A DNA stretch of 64,000 nucleotides from Nocardia africana NBRC 100379 (lineage in GTDB: Bacteria; Actinomycetota; Actinomycetes; Mycobacteriales; Mycobacteriaceae): contig NZ_BDAV01000002.1 of the NCBI RefSeq assembly GCF_001612635.1, forward strand, positions 62,001 to 126,000. The letters run 5' to 3'. This document shows positions 9,963 through 18,478 of this stretch, one piece after another. The notes below the pieces were generated by a model. That model worked only from the letters and a program-made list of their open reading frames with translations. It did no database searches and was not told the origin of the DNA. Position numbers and translations under genes: made by a program. Numbering within the stretch: position 1 is the first letter of the stretch; every line of letters starts with the position of its first letter.

Positions 9963-11210
9963 ATGAGCGCGCAGCATGTCCGTCGAGCCGATCTGTGCGT
10001 GGTCGGGCTCGGGCCGACCGGCCGTGCCGTCGCACACCGCGCGATGCGAGCGGGGCTCGACGTGGTGGCGGTGGATCCGCGGCCCGAGCGGCTGTGGCCG
10101 CCGACCTTCTCCTGCTGGGTCGACGAACTTCCCGCGTGGCTGCCACACAGCGCGATCGCCCAGCGCATCGAGGCGCCCACTGTCTGGACGCAGACGCCGC
10201 ACCGAATCGAGAGGCCGTACTGCGTGCTGTCCAAGCCCGGGCTACGGGACGCGCTACCTCTGGACGATGCCACCGTGCTGGCCGGTCGCGCTACCTCCGT
10301 CGACGCTCATCGCGTCGACCTGCAGGACGGCAGCACGATCACGGCCACCACGGTGGTGGACACCCGCGGGCTGGCTTCGCCGGGGGCACGGCGCACCGCC
10401 AGCGCCCACGGCATCTTCGTCGATGCCGAGCGGGCGGCGCCGATGATCGGCGACGGCGAAGGTCTGCTGCTGGACTGGCGCGACGAGAACGGCGCCGGTC
10501 CGGACGAGCCGCCCTCGTTCCTGTACGCGGTCCCGCTCGGCGACGGCACGGTGATCTTCGAGGAGACCAGTCTCGGCCTGCGCGGCGGTATGCCGCAGCA
10601 CGAACTGCGCCGGCGCACCCTGCATCGGCTGGCCGCGCACGGCATCCGGCTGCGCGGCGACGAGCCGTCCGAGGCCGCGCACTATCCACTGGATCAGCCA
10701 CCCCCGCCGATGCGCGGTTCCGCGCGCGGAAACGACCCGGTTCCGTTCGGCTCCCGCGGCGGAATGATGCATCCGTGCACCGGCTACAGCGTCGCCGATT
10801 CGTTCGCCCTGGTCGACACGCTGGTCGAGGCGGTGCGCACGGGCTCCGATCCGGTCGCGGCGCTGTGGCCGTGGCAGGCGCGCCTGGTGTATTGGATGCG
10901 GACGCGCGGCCTCTACGGCTTGGGGCGGCTGACGACAGCGCAATCGATCTCGATGTTCGAGGCGTTCTTCACCGCCTCCCCGCGCCAGCAGCGGGCACTG
11001 CTGTCGGCACACGACGACTACGCGGCGCTGGGTGCGGTGCTGTTCATGACGGTCTCGCGGACCTGGCCGTTCCGCTGGCGATTCGACCTGGTCGGATGGG
11101 CGAATCGCAACCGCTGGGTGGGCTACGACTATCCCGCGGCGACGTCGGACCCGGTATTCGACGCCACGCTCGACCCGGCGTTTCCGGAGGACGACAGTGT
11201 GGGCGGCTGA
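9963..11210 (+). CDS. Lycopene cyclase-like flavoprotein (CrtY/CrtL family)
   Basis: 415 residues from the ATG at 9963. The N-terminus has a dinucleotide fold, DLCVVGLGPTGRAVAHRA. The central FLYAVPLGDGTVIFEETSL and the FGSRGGMMHPCTGYSVADS segment near residue 270 are hallmarks of lycopene beta-cyclases (the latter is the MxHPxTGYS motif). The expected reaction is ring closure of lycopene ends in carotenoid synthesis, using FAD redox-neutrally. No other carotenoid gene (crtE, crtB, crtI) lies nearby, so the pathway must be encoded elsewhere. It is divergent from the mycolyltransferase. Confidence 0.85.
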   Translation: MSAQHVRRADLCVVGLGPTGRAVAHRAMRAGLDVVAVDPRPERLWPPTFSCWVDELPAWLPHSAIAQRIEAPTVWTQTPHRIERPYCVLSKPGLRDALPLDDATVLAGRATSVDAHRVDLQDGSTITATTVVDTRGLASPGARRTASAHGIFVDAERAAPMIGDGEGLLLDWRDENGAGPDEPPSFLYAVPLGDGTVIFEETSLGLRGGMPQHELRRRTLHRLAAHGIRLRGDEPSEAAHYPLDQPPPPMRGSARGNDPVPFGSRGGMMHPCTGYSVADSFALVDTLVEAVRTGSDPVAALWPWQARLVYWMRTRGLYGLGRLTTAQSISMFEAFFTASPRQQRALLSAHDDYAALGAVLFMTVSRTWPFRWRFDLVGWANRNRWVGYDYPAATSDPVFDATLDPAFPEDDSVGG

Positions 11211-11245
11211 CGGCCGCTCCCGGCGGGAGGTGCGGCCGGGGCCTC

Positions 11246-12040
11246 CTAGTGCGCGAACACGGCTTTGCGCTTGCCCAGCATCGCCGCGGCACCCTCGGCG
11301 AAATCGGGTCCGCGCAGCAACTCCGCCTGCCCGGCCTTCTCGGCGGCGAGCGCCTCGTCCAGCGAGGCCAGCGCGGCGCGGTTGAGGGCGCGCTTGGTGA
11401 GTTCGAGGGCGCGGCGCGGGCCGTGGGCGAGTTTGGCGGCGACCGCTTCCACCTTCGCGTCGAGTTCGCCGGCGGGCAGGACCCCGGCCAACAGCCCGCG
11501 CCGGTACGCCTCGGTGACCGGCAGCCGCTCCCCGAGCAGCGCCAGCTCCGCCGCCAGCGCCCGGCCGGATGCGGCGGCCACCAGCGCGGCGGCGCCACCG
11601 TCGGGCATCAGCCCGATGTTGATGAAGGCCTGCAGCAGATAGGCCTCCTCGCTCGCGTAGGTGAAATCGGCGGAAAGTGCCAGCGCCACACCGATTCCCG
11701 CGGCGGCGCCGCGCACTCGCGCGATGACCGGCACCGGCGCGTCGATGATCGAGCGGATCATGCGGTTCGCGCCGTCCATGGTCATCTCGGGTGTGATGCC
11801 CCGCTCCTTCTCGGCGGCCGCCGCGGCCAGATCGGCGCCGGTGCAGAAGTCACCGCCCGCACCGGTCAGCACGACCACGCGGATCGACGAATCCCGCGCC
11901 ACGTTGCCCAGCGTGTCACCGAGGGCGATCATGGCGTCGTAGCTGAGGGCGTTCTTGCGACCGGGATTGTCGATGGTCACCCGCAAAACGCGATCGTCCC
12001 GCACGATGGTGAGGCCGGGGGTGTGGTCGTGATCGCTCAT
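11246..12040 (-). CDS. Enoyl-CoA hydratase/isomerase (crotonase family)
   Basis: 264 residues with crotonase landmarks: NPGRKNALSYDAMIAL, the oxyanion-hole region VVLTGAGGDFCTGADL, RVRGAAAGIGVALALSADF, and INIGLMPDGGAAALV. The second acidic position is Asp (PDGG), as in PaaG-type members, and the first catalytic Glu position is a small residue. This points to an isomerase-like or variant activity rather than a classical hydratase. It acts on CoA thioesters in the cytoplasm. It is divergent from the tandem TetR gene across a 141-bp region with two GTTAAC boxes, so control by that regulator is likely. Confidence 0.85.
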   Translation of the reverse strand: MSDHDHTPGLTIVRDDRVLRVTIDNPGRKNALSYDAMIALGDTLGNVARDSSIRVVVLTGAGGDFCTGADLAAAAAEKERGITPEMTMDGANRMIRSIIDAPVPVIARVRGAAAGIGVALALSADFTYASEEAYLLQAFINIGLMPDGGAAALVAAASGRALAAELALLGERLPVTEAYRRGLLAGVLPAGELDAKVEAVAAKLAHGPRRALELTKRALNRAALASLDEALAAEKAGQAELLRGPDFAEGAAAMLGKRKAVFAH

Positions 12041-12087
12041 GGTTACTCCCAGGTGGGCCGCCGCCGCTGGCGACGAGACGAGAATGA

Positions 12088-12116
12088 TGGTTAACTTTGC
12101 GAATTGTGGTTAACTT
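12088..12116. promoter_or_regulatory. Paired TGGTTAACTT boxes between echA and tetR
   Basis: Two identical 10-bp direct repeats, TGGTTAACTT, at 12088-12097 and 12107-12116, each centred on the palindrome GTTAAC and spaced 19 bp apart (about two helical turns). They sit in the divergent promoter region of the enoyl-CoA hydratase and the tandem-TetR regulator. This is a good candidate operator for that regulator; two sites on one face of the helix would suit a protein with two DNA-binding domains. Binding is inferred. Confidence 0.6.
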
Positions 12117-12181
12117 ATGTTGACTTGTCCGGCGCTGTCAACCACTCGGCACGGTGAGCCGAAATGCAGAAGGAGAGGTGT

Positions 12182-13441
12182 ATGGTCGCGGATCGCAGCG
12201 AGGCCGGGCTCGCATCCGCGCGACCGGGTACGCCCACGACACCCCGGCGTCGGCCGAAGAATCGCAAGGCACAGATCGTGCGGGTCGCCGCCCGGGCCTT
12301 CAGTGAACGTGGCTATCACCCGGTCGGCGTCGACGAGATCGCCGCCGAGGTGGGCATCTCGGGACCGGCGCTGTACCGCCACTTCGCCAACAAGTACGCA
12401 CTCCTGGTGGCCGCCGCCGAGGCCGGCGCCCAGCAACTGCTCGACGCCGCCAAGGCCGCCGACGAACCCGGGCTCGATCCGAAATCGCGTCTCACCGCGC
12501 TGATCCGCGCACTGGCCGAACACACCATCGATGTCCGCCGCGAGGGCGGGCTGTACCGCTGGGAGCGCCGCTACCTCGAGCGCGAGGACCGCGCCCGCAT
12601 CCGGGTGATCTACGACGAACTGCAGGATCTGATCGAATCCGCGGTCGCCGCGCTGCGTCCGGAGGCGCCGCCCGCCGATGTCGAACTGATCGCGACCGGC
12701 ATGCTGGGCGTGATCGGCAGCATCACCGCGCATCGCACCGCACTGTCCAACGCGCGGCTCACCGATCTGATGCTCGATATGTGCTGGTCGCTGCTGCACA
12801 CCGACCTGCCGCCGCTGCCCGATCCGGCGGCCGCGGGGGCGCCCGTGCGCGGTTTGCCGCTGAGTTCCAAACGCGAACAGCTGCTCACCGAGGCGATCCG
12901 CATCTTCGGCCGCCAGGGCTATCACGAGGCCAGTATCGAGGAGATCGGCGCCGCGGTCGGGATCAACGCGTCCAGCGTCTACCGCTATTTCGCGAGCAAA
13001 TCCGATCTGCTGGCCGCCGCGTTCCACCGCACCGGGGAACGCGTCGCGATCGCGAATTCCGAGGCACTGGCGGAGGCGACCAGCCGCTCGGATGCCGCGC
13101 TGCGCATCGCGGCCCGGTTCGCTCGGCTGACGTTCTCGACGCCGGAGATCCTGCCGGTCTACTTCGCCGAATTCTCGAATCTGCCCGCGGCCGAACAGCA
13201 GAAACTGCGTTCGGTGCAGCGACAGAACGTGCTCGAGTGGGCGCATCTGCTCGACGACGACCCGGCCGAGGCGCGCTGCCGCGTCCATGCCGCCATCGCC
13301 CAGGTGGTCGATGTCGGGCGGCGTGTGCGCTTCGAGAATCGGCCGGAACATGTCGCCCGCGTGTGCGCGTTGATGGAAGCGGTTCTGCTGGGCTGGAATT
13401 CACCGCCGGAGGCGGCGCAGGGCGAACCGGCCGAGGCGTAA
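12182..13441 (+). CDS. Tandem TetR-family regulator (two fused TetR units)
   Basis: 419 residues from the ATG at 12182, chosen because AAGGAGAGG precedes it; an ATG at 12164 lies before that site. Two complete TetR-N helix-turn-helix units are visible: RKAQIVRVAARAFSERGYHPVGVDEI-AEVGISGPALYRHFANKYALL at about residues 24-72, and KREQLLTEAIRIFGRQGYHEASIEEIGAAVGINASSVYRYFASKSDLL at about residues 230-277. Each is followed by an alpha-helical ligand-binding-like region. TetR proteins normally have one such unit and dimerise; here one chain carries both. Such double regulators are known in Mycobacteriales and often govern acyl-CoA metabolism, consistent with the divergent hydratase. Confidence 0.9.
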   Translation: MVADRSEAGLASARPGTPTTPRRRPKNRKAQIVRVAARAFSERGYHPVGVDEIAAEVGISGPALYRHFANKYALLVAAAEAGAQQLLDAAKAADEPGLDPKSRLTALIRALAEHTIDVRREGGLYRWERRYLEREDRARIRVIYDELQDLIESAVAALRPEAPPADVELIATGMLGVIGSITAHRTALSNARLTDLMLDMCWSLLHTDLPPLPDPAAAGAPVRGLPLSSKREQLLTEAIRIFGRQGYHEASIEEIGAAVGINASSVYRYFASKSDLLAAAFHRTGERVAIANSEALAEATSRSDAALRIAARFARLTFSTPEILPVYFAEFSNLPAAEQQKLRSVQRQNVLEWAHLLDDDPAEARCRVHAAIAQVVDVGRRVRFENRPEHVARVCALMEAVLLGWNSPPEAAQGEPAEA

Positions 13442-13464
13442 CGGTCCAGGCGTGGCGGCCGCGG

Positions 13465-14937
13465 CTAGAAGCGGCTGTGGCGGATCCGGAAGATCGCCCG
13501 CGTCAGCCGCAGATGGCGCGGGTGCCGGTCGAAACTCGACAGATCCACCGGCGCCCGGTAGCGCTTCTCTGCGATGGCCAGCGTCCGGCTGAATTCGCGC
13601 AATCCGGCGGCACCGTGCGTGTGCCCCTGCCCGTACTCGCCGACACCGCCGAAGGGCAGCGCCGGATTGGCGGCGTAGGCCATGGTCGAATTCACCGTCA
13701 CCACACCGGTTCTGATGCGTTCGGCGAACTCGGCGACACCCCGCACGTCGCGGGTGAACACCGAGACCGCCAGTCCCTGATCGGCGGCGTTGATGCGGTC
13801 GATGGCCTCGTCGATATTCGCCACCCGATTCACGATCAGCACCGGCCCGACCGCCTCCGCGGTGATCGCCTGGCTGTCCTCGGGCACGTCGGTCAGCACG
13901 ATCGGCTCGATATACGGTTCACGAATCGATTCCAGGCCGCCCACCACCGCCCGGCCGCCGCGTGCGATCGCATCCTTGACCTGGCGGCGGACCACATCGA
14001 CCTGGGCGTCCATGATCATCGGCCCGTAGGAGGCCTTGCGGTCACCGCCGGGACGCAGCGAACGCGCCTGGGCGACGACCCTTTCCAGGAACGGTTCGTA
14101 GACCGAGTCCGCGACGTAGGCCCGCTGGATACCGGCCGGGCTCTGTCCCGCATTGGACATGGCGCCGAACACCGCCGCCTCGGCCGCGGTGTCGAGTTTC
14201 GCGTCGACGTGCACGATCATCGTGCCCTTGCCGGCCTTCTCGACCACGACGGGCGTCAGGGTGGGCGCGCACAGTTCGATCACCTCGCGCGCACCGGCCT
14301 CCGAGCCGGCATAGGCGATCTTGTCGACCCGCGCGCGGCACAGTTCGGCACTCGTGGCGCTGGTTCCGGTGATCGCCTGCAGGACAGGCTTGTTCGGCGC
14401 CAGCGCCGCCCAACTGTCGGCCAGCCACACGCCGACGCCCGGGGTGAGCTCACTGGGTTTGAACACCACCGCGTTGCCGGCGGCCATCGCGTAGGCGATC
14501 GAGCCCATCGGGGTGAAGACCGGATTGTTCGGTGAGCCGAGCACCCCGACCACGCCGAGCGGCAGATAGCCCACCGACGCGCGCTGATTGCGGGTGAGCC
14601 AGGTCGAGGCGAGTTTGCTTCGGCCCAACAGCTTTTCGGCATTGCGCGCGGCCCAGTTCAGATGTTCCACGGCGAGCATGATCTCGATCGCGGCGTCGAC
14701 GCGCGGCTTACCCGATTCGGTGCAGATCAGTTCGGCCAGTTCGCCGGCATTGCGGGCGATACTGCGCTTCCACTCCAGCAGCCAGCGCTTGCGCCCGCCG
14801 AATCCGATTGCCGCCCACCAGGTCTCGGCCGACCGGGCGGCGCGCACGACGTCGGTGACGGCGGCCGCGTCCAGGATCGGATATTCCCCGATGAGCTCGC
14901 CGGTGCGTGGATCGTGGGACTTCAGCATCTCGGCCAT
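13465..14937 (-). CDS. Aldehyde dehydrogenase-like protein lacking the catalytic Cys
   Basis: 490 residues from the ATG at 14937 (GAGAGGGTGG upstream). It has the full ALDH fold: PLGVVGVLGSPNNPVFTPM, AMAAGNAVVFKPSELTP, the nucleotide-binding AGSEAGA, and VVEKAGKG with the family Glu. The nucleophile region, normally N-x-G-Q-x-C, reads NAGQSP: the Cys position is Pro267 (codon 14137-14139). The C-terminus with LPFGGVGEYGQGHTHG is intact. An NAD(P)-dependent oxidation through a thiohemiacetal is therefore not expected, so the protein may be inactive, structural or catalyse something else. It is convergent with the tandem TetR gene. Confidence 0.85.
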   Translation of the reverse strand: MAEMLKSHDPRTGELIGEYPILDAAAVTDVVRAARSAETWWAAIGFGGRKRWLLEWKRSIARNAGELAELICTESGKPRVDAAIEIMLAVEHLNWAARNAEKLLGRSKLASTWLTRNQRASVGYLPLGVVGVLGSPNNPVFTPMGSIAYAMAAGNAVVFKPSELTPGVGVWLADSWAALAPNKPVLQAITGTSATSAELCRARVDKIAYAGSEAGAREVIELCAPTLTPVVVEKAGKGTMIVHVDAKLDTAAEAAVFGAMSNAGQSPAGIQRAYVADSVYEPFLERVVAQARSLRPGGDRKASYGPMIMDAQVDVVRRQVKDAIARGGRAVVGGLESIREPYIEPIVLTDVPEDSQAITAEAVGPVLIVNRVANIDEAIDRINAADQGLAVSVFTRDVRGVAEFAERIRTGVVTVNSTMAYAANPALPFGGVGEYGQGHTHGAAGLREFSRTLAIAEKRYRAPVDLSSFDRHPRHLRLTRAIFRIRHSRF

Positions 14938-15405
14938 TGGCCACCCTCTCGCCGGCGGAGACCTCGGCATGCGTTCGACGTGTGCACCAGCAGCGGGCGG
15001 GCGACGATGCCGCGGGCGGGTGCGGACGAATGGATACCGCTCCCCTGATCGTCAGACTATGGTGCGCTGCGGGCGGGCGACAACAACCGCGAACATCCTA
15101 CGAACCGCCCGGTCCGCGTCCGGACCAGCGACAATGGTGATCGGGGCCGATTCGGTGACGGAAGTGTGAGCAACGCCACAGTTTGGCCGCGCTGCAGTAT
15201 TCCGACAACACCCTGTTTCAAATCACGGTAGAAAAACCACCGCGACGCAATACTTCGAGGCCCCGGCGGGGGCGCGACCCCGCGGCAGCGACGGCAGCAC
15301 AGTCGGACGAAGTAACATCGCGCCCGGTGGAAGGTATCCATCAACCGGGACAAAGATCAGCGTTCCGGACAATCCGGTCGCGGCCCGGCCGATAGTGGAG
15401 AGTTG
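14938..15405. other. Intergenic region before the ABC exporter; no gene seen
   Basis: 468 bp between the divergent ALDH-like gene and the ABC exporter. Neither strand shows a protein resembling a known family. A small GC hairpin (GCGGGG-N6-CCCCGC, 15266-15283) is present but has no T tail. The 3' end carries GGAGAG (15397-15402), the ribosome-binding site of the ABC ATPase. No convincing -10/-35 pair was found. Confidence 0.5.
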
Positions 15406-16527
15406 ATGCCGAGTTTGGACAACGCAGAATCGCACACACCGCGTGAGGATTCGGGCGCCACCGACGCGGCAGCGTCTCGGGCAGGTACCGACGCGGCAGC
15501 GTCTCGGGCAAGTACCGACGCGGCAGCGTCTCACGCCGGCTCCGATGCGGCCGGCGGTGCCGGTGTGCGCACCTCCGGCGCCGATCCGGCCGTCGTGGTC
15601 GATGATGTGCGCAAATCCTTCGGCGAGGTGCAGGCGCTGCAGGGCATCAGTTTCACCGCGGCCCGCGCCTCGGTGCTGGGCATCCTCGGACCCAACGGCG
15701 CCGGCAAGACCACCACGGTCAAGATCCTGTCCACCCTGCTGCGGCCCGATTCGGGCAGCGCCTCGGTGGCCGGGCACGACGTGGTCGCCGATGCGGCCGG
15801 GGTGCGGCGCTCGATCATGATGACGGGGCAGTACGCGGCGCTGGACGAGAACCTCTCCGGACGCGAGAACCTCGAACTGTTCGGCCGGCTGATGGGTCTG
15901 CCCAAGAAGGACGCCCGCCGCCGCGCCGACACCCTGCTCGAGGAATTCGACCTGGTCGGCGCCGGTAAGCGCGCGGTGCGGCACTACTCCGGCGGTATGC
16001 GCCGTCGCGTCGACATCGCCTGCGGGCTGGTGGTGCGCCCGGAGGTGGTCTTCCTCGACGAGCCGACCACCGGCTTGGACCCGCGCAGCCGCCAGGGTGT
16101 GTGGGATCTGGTCAACGCGCTCAAGGAGCAGGGCATCACGGTTCTGCTGACCACGCAGTATCTGGAAGAGGCCGACGTCCTCAGCGACAACATCATCGTC
16201 ATCGACAAGGGCACGGTGATCGCCGAGGGCACCGCCGACGAACTCAAGGAGAAGACCGGCGGCAGCTACTGCGAGGTGGTCCCGCTGGATCCGACGCAGC
16301 TGCGCAAGGCGGTGACCGCCCTCGGCGAGCTGGTGCCCGAGGCCCTGCGGCACGAATTCGCCGGCGACCGGATCTCCATCCCGGCCCCCGACGGGGCGAG
16401 CACCCTCGCCGAGGCGGTGCGCCGCCTCGACGCCGCGGGCCTCGAACTTGCCGATATCGCGCTGCGGCGGCCCTCGCTCGACGACGTGTTCCTGTCCATC
16501 ACCGGTCATTCCGGCGGACGTCAATGA
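15406..16527 (+). CDS. DrrA-like ABC transporter ATP-binding subunit
   Basis: 373 residues. Walker A is GPNGAGKTTTVKIL, the signature YSGGMRRRVDIACGL, and Walker B VVFLDEPTTGLDP; the C-terminal domain is DrrA-type. This is the daunorubicin-resistance/DrrA family, which powers export of lipids or hydrophobic antibiotics with DrrB/DrrC membrane partners. The first 50 residues are a non-conserved Ala/Ser-rich extension containing a 9-residue repeat (T/S-D-A-A-A-S-R/H-A-x, three copies). The ATG at 15406 has GGAGAG 3 bases upstream; a TTG directly before it is an alternative. Overlap with the next gene is ATGA. No peptide-synthesis gene is adjacent, so linkage to the NRPS locus 5 kb away is only a possibility. 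Confidence 0.92.
   Translation: MPSLDNAESHTPREDSGATDAAASRAGTDAAASRASTDAAASHAGSDAAGGAGVRTSGADPAVVVDDVRKSFGEVQALQGISFTAARASVLGILGPNGAGKTTTVKILSTLLRPDSGSASVAGHDVVADAAGVRRSIMMTGQYAALDENLSGRENLELFGRLMGLPKKDARRRADTLLEEFDLVGAGKRAVRHYSGGMRRRVDIACGLVVRPEVVFLDEPTTGLDPRSRQGVWDLVNALKEQGITVLLTTQYLEEADVLSDNIIVIDKGTVIAEGTADELKEKTGGSYCEVVPLDPTQLRKAVTALGELVPEALRHEFAGDRISIPAPDGASTLAEAVRRLDAAGLELADIALRRPSLDDVFLSITGHSGGRQ
15460..15540 (+). repeat. Three 27-bp tandem repeats inside the ABC ATPase gene
   Basis: Three in-frame copies of a 27-bp unit at 15460-15486, 15487-15513 and 15514-15540; the first 19 bases (ACCGACGCGGCAGCGTCTC) are identical in all three. They encode the degenerate TDAAASRAG-type peptide repeat in the N-terminal extension of the ATPase. 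Being in frame and in a linker region, copy number could change without breaking the protein. Confidence 0.85.
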
Positions 16528-17333
16528 GCGCGCCGGTGGCCGCCGAGGCCCGCCTCTTCGCACAGATGCCCGAGGCGCGGATCTCCAGCTTCGCCCAGTG
16601 GCGGGCGCTGACCGGGCGGATCGTGCGCACGATGGCGACCAAGGGAGAACTGGTCGTCGCGGTGATCACGCCGCTGGTGTTCACCCTCGGGTTCTATCTG
16701 CCGCTGCGGTATGTGATGCAGTTCCGCGGCATCGACTACGCGCAGTTCGTGATGCCGATCATCGTGCTGCAGACGATGTCGTTCACCATGATGTCGAATG
16801 CGCAGATCGCGGCCTTCGAATCGATGACCGGGCTGCACACCCGCATGCAGACCATGCCGATCGGGCCGATGGTTCCGCTGGTCTCCCGCATCTGCGCGGG
16901 TCTGGTGCGTTCGGTGACCTCACTGATCGCGGCGTTGATCTTCGGATACATGATCGGTTTCCGGTTCACCGCCGGACTCGGCCAGGCCGTGCTGTTCTGC
17001 GCGTTCTCGCTGGCCGTCGGCACGGTGCTGGCCATCGGCGCGGACGCGCTGGGCAGTTTCACCAAGAGTCCGGAGGCGCTGAGTCAGGCGCTGACGCTGC
17101 CGACACTGATCCTCGGCATGCTGTCGTGCGGCTTCGTCCCGGAATCCGGCTTCCCGGCGTGGATCCGGCCGTTCGCCCGCAATCAGCCGGTCTCCCAGTT
17201 CTCGTTCGCCCTGCGGGATATGGCCGCGGGCGGAGTGAGCTGGCATGTGCTGTGGGTGCCGCTGGTGTGGTTGATCAGTCTGGCGGCGGCGTTCGTACCG
17301 CTGGCGGTGTGGGCGAGTGTGAGGCGATCGTGA
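16524..17333 (+). CDS. DrrB-type ABC transporter permease (first)
   Basis: 269 residues, ABC-2 type. About six membrane segments are visible: around residues 45-65 (LVVAVITPLVFTLGFYL), 75-95, 125-150, 155-175, 185-205 and 240-262. The C-terminal region contains FVPESGFPAWIRPFARNQPVSQ, typical of DrrB-like permeases. The start ATG overlaps the ATPase stop (ATGA) and the stop overlaps the second permease (GTGA), so all three subunits are translationally coupled. Confidence 0.88.
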   Translation: MSAPVAAEARLFAQMPEARISSFAQWRALTGRIVRTMATKGELVVAVITPLVFTLGFYLPLRYVMQFRGIDYAQFVMPIIVLQTMSFTMMSNAQIAAFESMTGLHTRMQTMPIGPMVPLVSRICAGLVRSVTSLIAALIFGYMIGFRFTAGLGQAVLFCAFSLAVGTVLAIGADALGSFTKSPEALSQALTLPTLILGMLSCGFVPESGFPAWIRPFARNQPVSQFSFALRDMAAGGVSWHVLWVPLVWLISLAAAFVPLAVWASVRRS

Positions 17334-18196
17334 GCAGTCTGACCATCGATACCACCGAGGCGCCCGAAGAAGCTCTGGGCTGGAAGACTCCCCTGCCGGC
17401 GATCGCGCCCCGATCGGAGCGGTCCGTCGCGACCTGGGCACGGCACAGCCTGATCCAGTGCAAGCGCTTGCTGATGGTGTGGGCGCGCGACCCCGCGACC
17501 ACCATTCAGACGCTGATCTACCCGGCCCTGACGCTGCTGATGTTCCGGATCGTGCTCGGCGATTCGATCAGCGCCGCCACCGGCATGCCCAGCGTCTACG
17601 GCACGGTCCCCCTGATCACCCTGGTGGCGGCGATGTCCGGAGCGGTGGTCAGTGCGCTGGGCTTCAAGACCGAGAAGTACACCGGCCTGCTCGGCCGCTT
17701 CTGGACGATGCCGATCCACCGGGCCGCGGGACTCACCGGACGACTGCTGGCCGAGGCGCTGCGCGTCCTGGTGACCACGCTCTTCGTGATCGCGGTCGGC
17801 GTCTGCATCGGCTTCCGGTTCTGGAACGGCCCGCTGGCGTCCCTGGCCATGATCGGCATCCCGGTGCTGTTCGGCGTGGGCTTCGCGGTGATGGTGACCG
17901 CGCTGGCCACCGTCTCCGAGGGCGTGATGCTGGTCAATATCGTCAGCATCATCAACACCCTGCTGATGTTCTTCAACTCCGGCTTCGTCCCGGTCTTCGC
18001 CTACCCCACCTGGTTGCAGAACGTCGTCGAGAACCAGCCCATGAGCACCGCCATCGACGCCATGCGCGGACTCTGCTGGGACGGCCCCGTCGCCGAACCC
18101 CTGCTGAAGACCCTGGCCTGGGTGCTCGGCATGATCGTGGTCTTCGGCTACCCGGCCGTGCGCGGCTACCGCCGCGCCGCGGAGACGGGAGCCTGA
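17330..18196 (+). CDS. DrrC-type ABC transporter permease (second)
   Basis: 288 residues from a GTG start that overlaps the previous stop. It has a cytoplasmic N-terminus of about 45 residues, then about six hydrophobic helices (for example LIYPALTLLMFRIVL, VLVTTLFVIAVGVCIGF, LVNIVSIINTLLMFF). The motif FNSGFVPVFAYPTWLQNVVENQPMS parallels the first permease, showing the two are distant paralogues that likely heterodimerise. The three-gene order is the same as drrABC loci, which export phthiocerol lipids in mycobacteria and anthracyclines in Streptomyces. The cargo here is unknown. Confidence 0.88.
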   Translation: MSSLTIDTTEAPEEALGWKTPLPAIAPRSERSVATWARHSLIQCKRLLMVWARDPATTIQTLIYPALTLLMFRIVLGDSISAATGMPSVYGTVPLITLVAAMSGAVVSALGFKTEKYTGLLGRFWTMPIHRAAGLTGRLLAEALRVLVTTLFVIAVGVCIGFRFWNGPLASLAMIGIPVLFGVGFAVMVTALATVSEGVMLVNIVSIINTLLMFFNSGFVPVFAYPTWLQNVVENQPMSTAIDAMRGLCWDGPVAEPLLKTLAWVLGMIVVFGYPAVRGYRRAAETGA

Positions 18197-18211
18197 GCCG
18201 CTGAGCCAGCG

Positions 18212-18255
18212 ATTGTCTACTCATTTGACTTGCAATTGTCCAATGAGTAGACAAT
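18212..18255 (+). promoter_or_regulatory. hicAB promoter inside a perfect 14-bp inverted repeat
   Basis: ATTGTCTACTCATT (18212-18225) and its exact complement AATGAGTAGACAAT (18242-18255) are separated by 16 bp. A -35-like TTGACT (18225-18230) and a -10-like TAGACA (18248-18253) lie 17 bp apart, so the arms cover both promoter elements. The GTG start of the toxin-like gene at 18260 is about where transcription would begin, suggesting a leaderless message. The layout fits autorepression by the downstream HicB-like protein. Confidence 0.75.
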
Positions 18256-18259
18256 ACTG

Positions 18260-18478
18260 GTGATCAGCGAACAGCCGACCCGGACGATCCTCCACGAGCT
18301 CATCCGTTCGGGATGGAGCCGTAGGCGCCAGGGCAAGGGCAGTCACAGCGTGTGGCAGTGCCCGGCCTGGGCACATTCGGTCACTGTTCCGGATGGGCAT
18401 ACGACGATCCGAGCCGGCGTGGTGCGCAGCATCCGGAAGGCGATCGACGGCTGCAGTTGTCGAGAGGAGACGCGATGA
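18260..18478 (+). CDS. HicA-like toxin
   Basis: 72 residues. ILHELIRSGWSRRRQGKGSHSVWQCP resembles HicA, an mRNA interferase with a double-stranded RNA-binding-like fold, whose conserved His in G-S-H is catalytic. The TVPDGHTTIRAGVVRSIRKAI ending also fits HicA (usually P-x-H-x-x-x-x-x-G-T-L-x-x-I). A GTG start is used, 5 bases behind the inverted repeat, without a ribosome-binding site. It overlaps the antitoxin gene by ATGA. Confidence 0.8.
   Translation: MISEQPTRTILHELIRSGWSRRRQGKGSHSVWQCPAWAHSVTVPDGHTTIRAGVVRSIRKAIDGCSCREETR

Noticed and set aside
15406..18196. The DrrABC-type transporter as the dedicated exporter of the NRPS product
   Set aside because: It is over 4 kb from the NRPS operon, on the opposite strand, with toxin-antitoxin, MerR and mntH genes between; no sequence evidence ties them.
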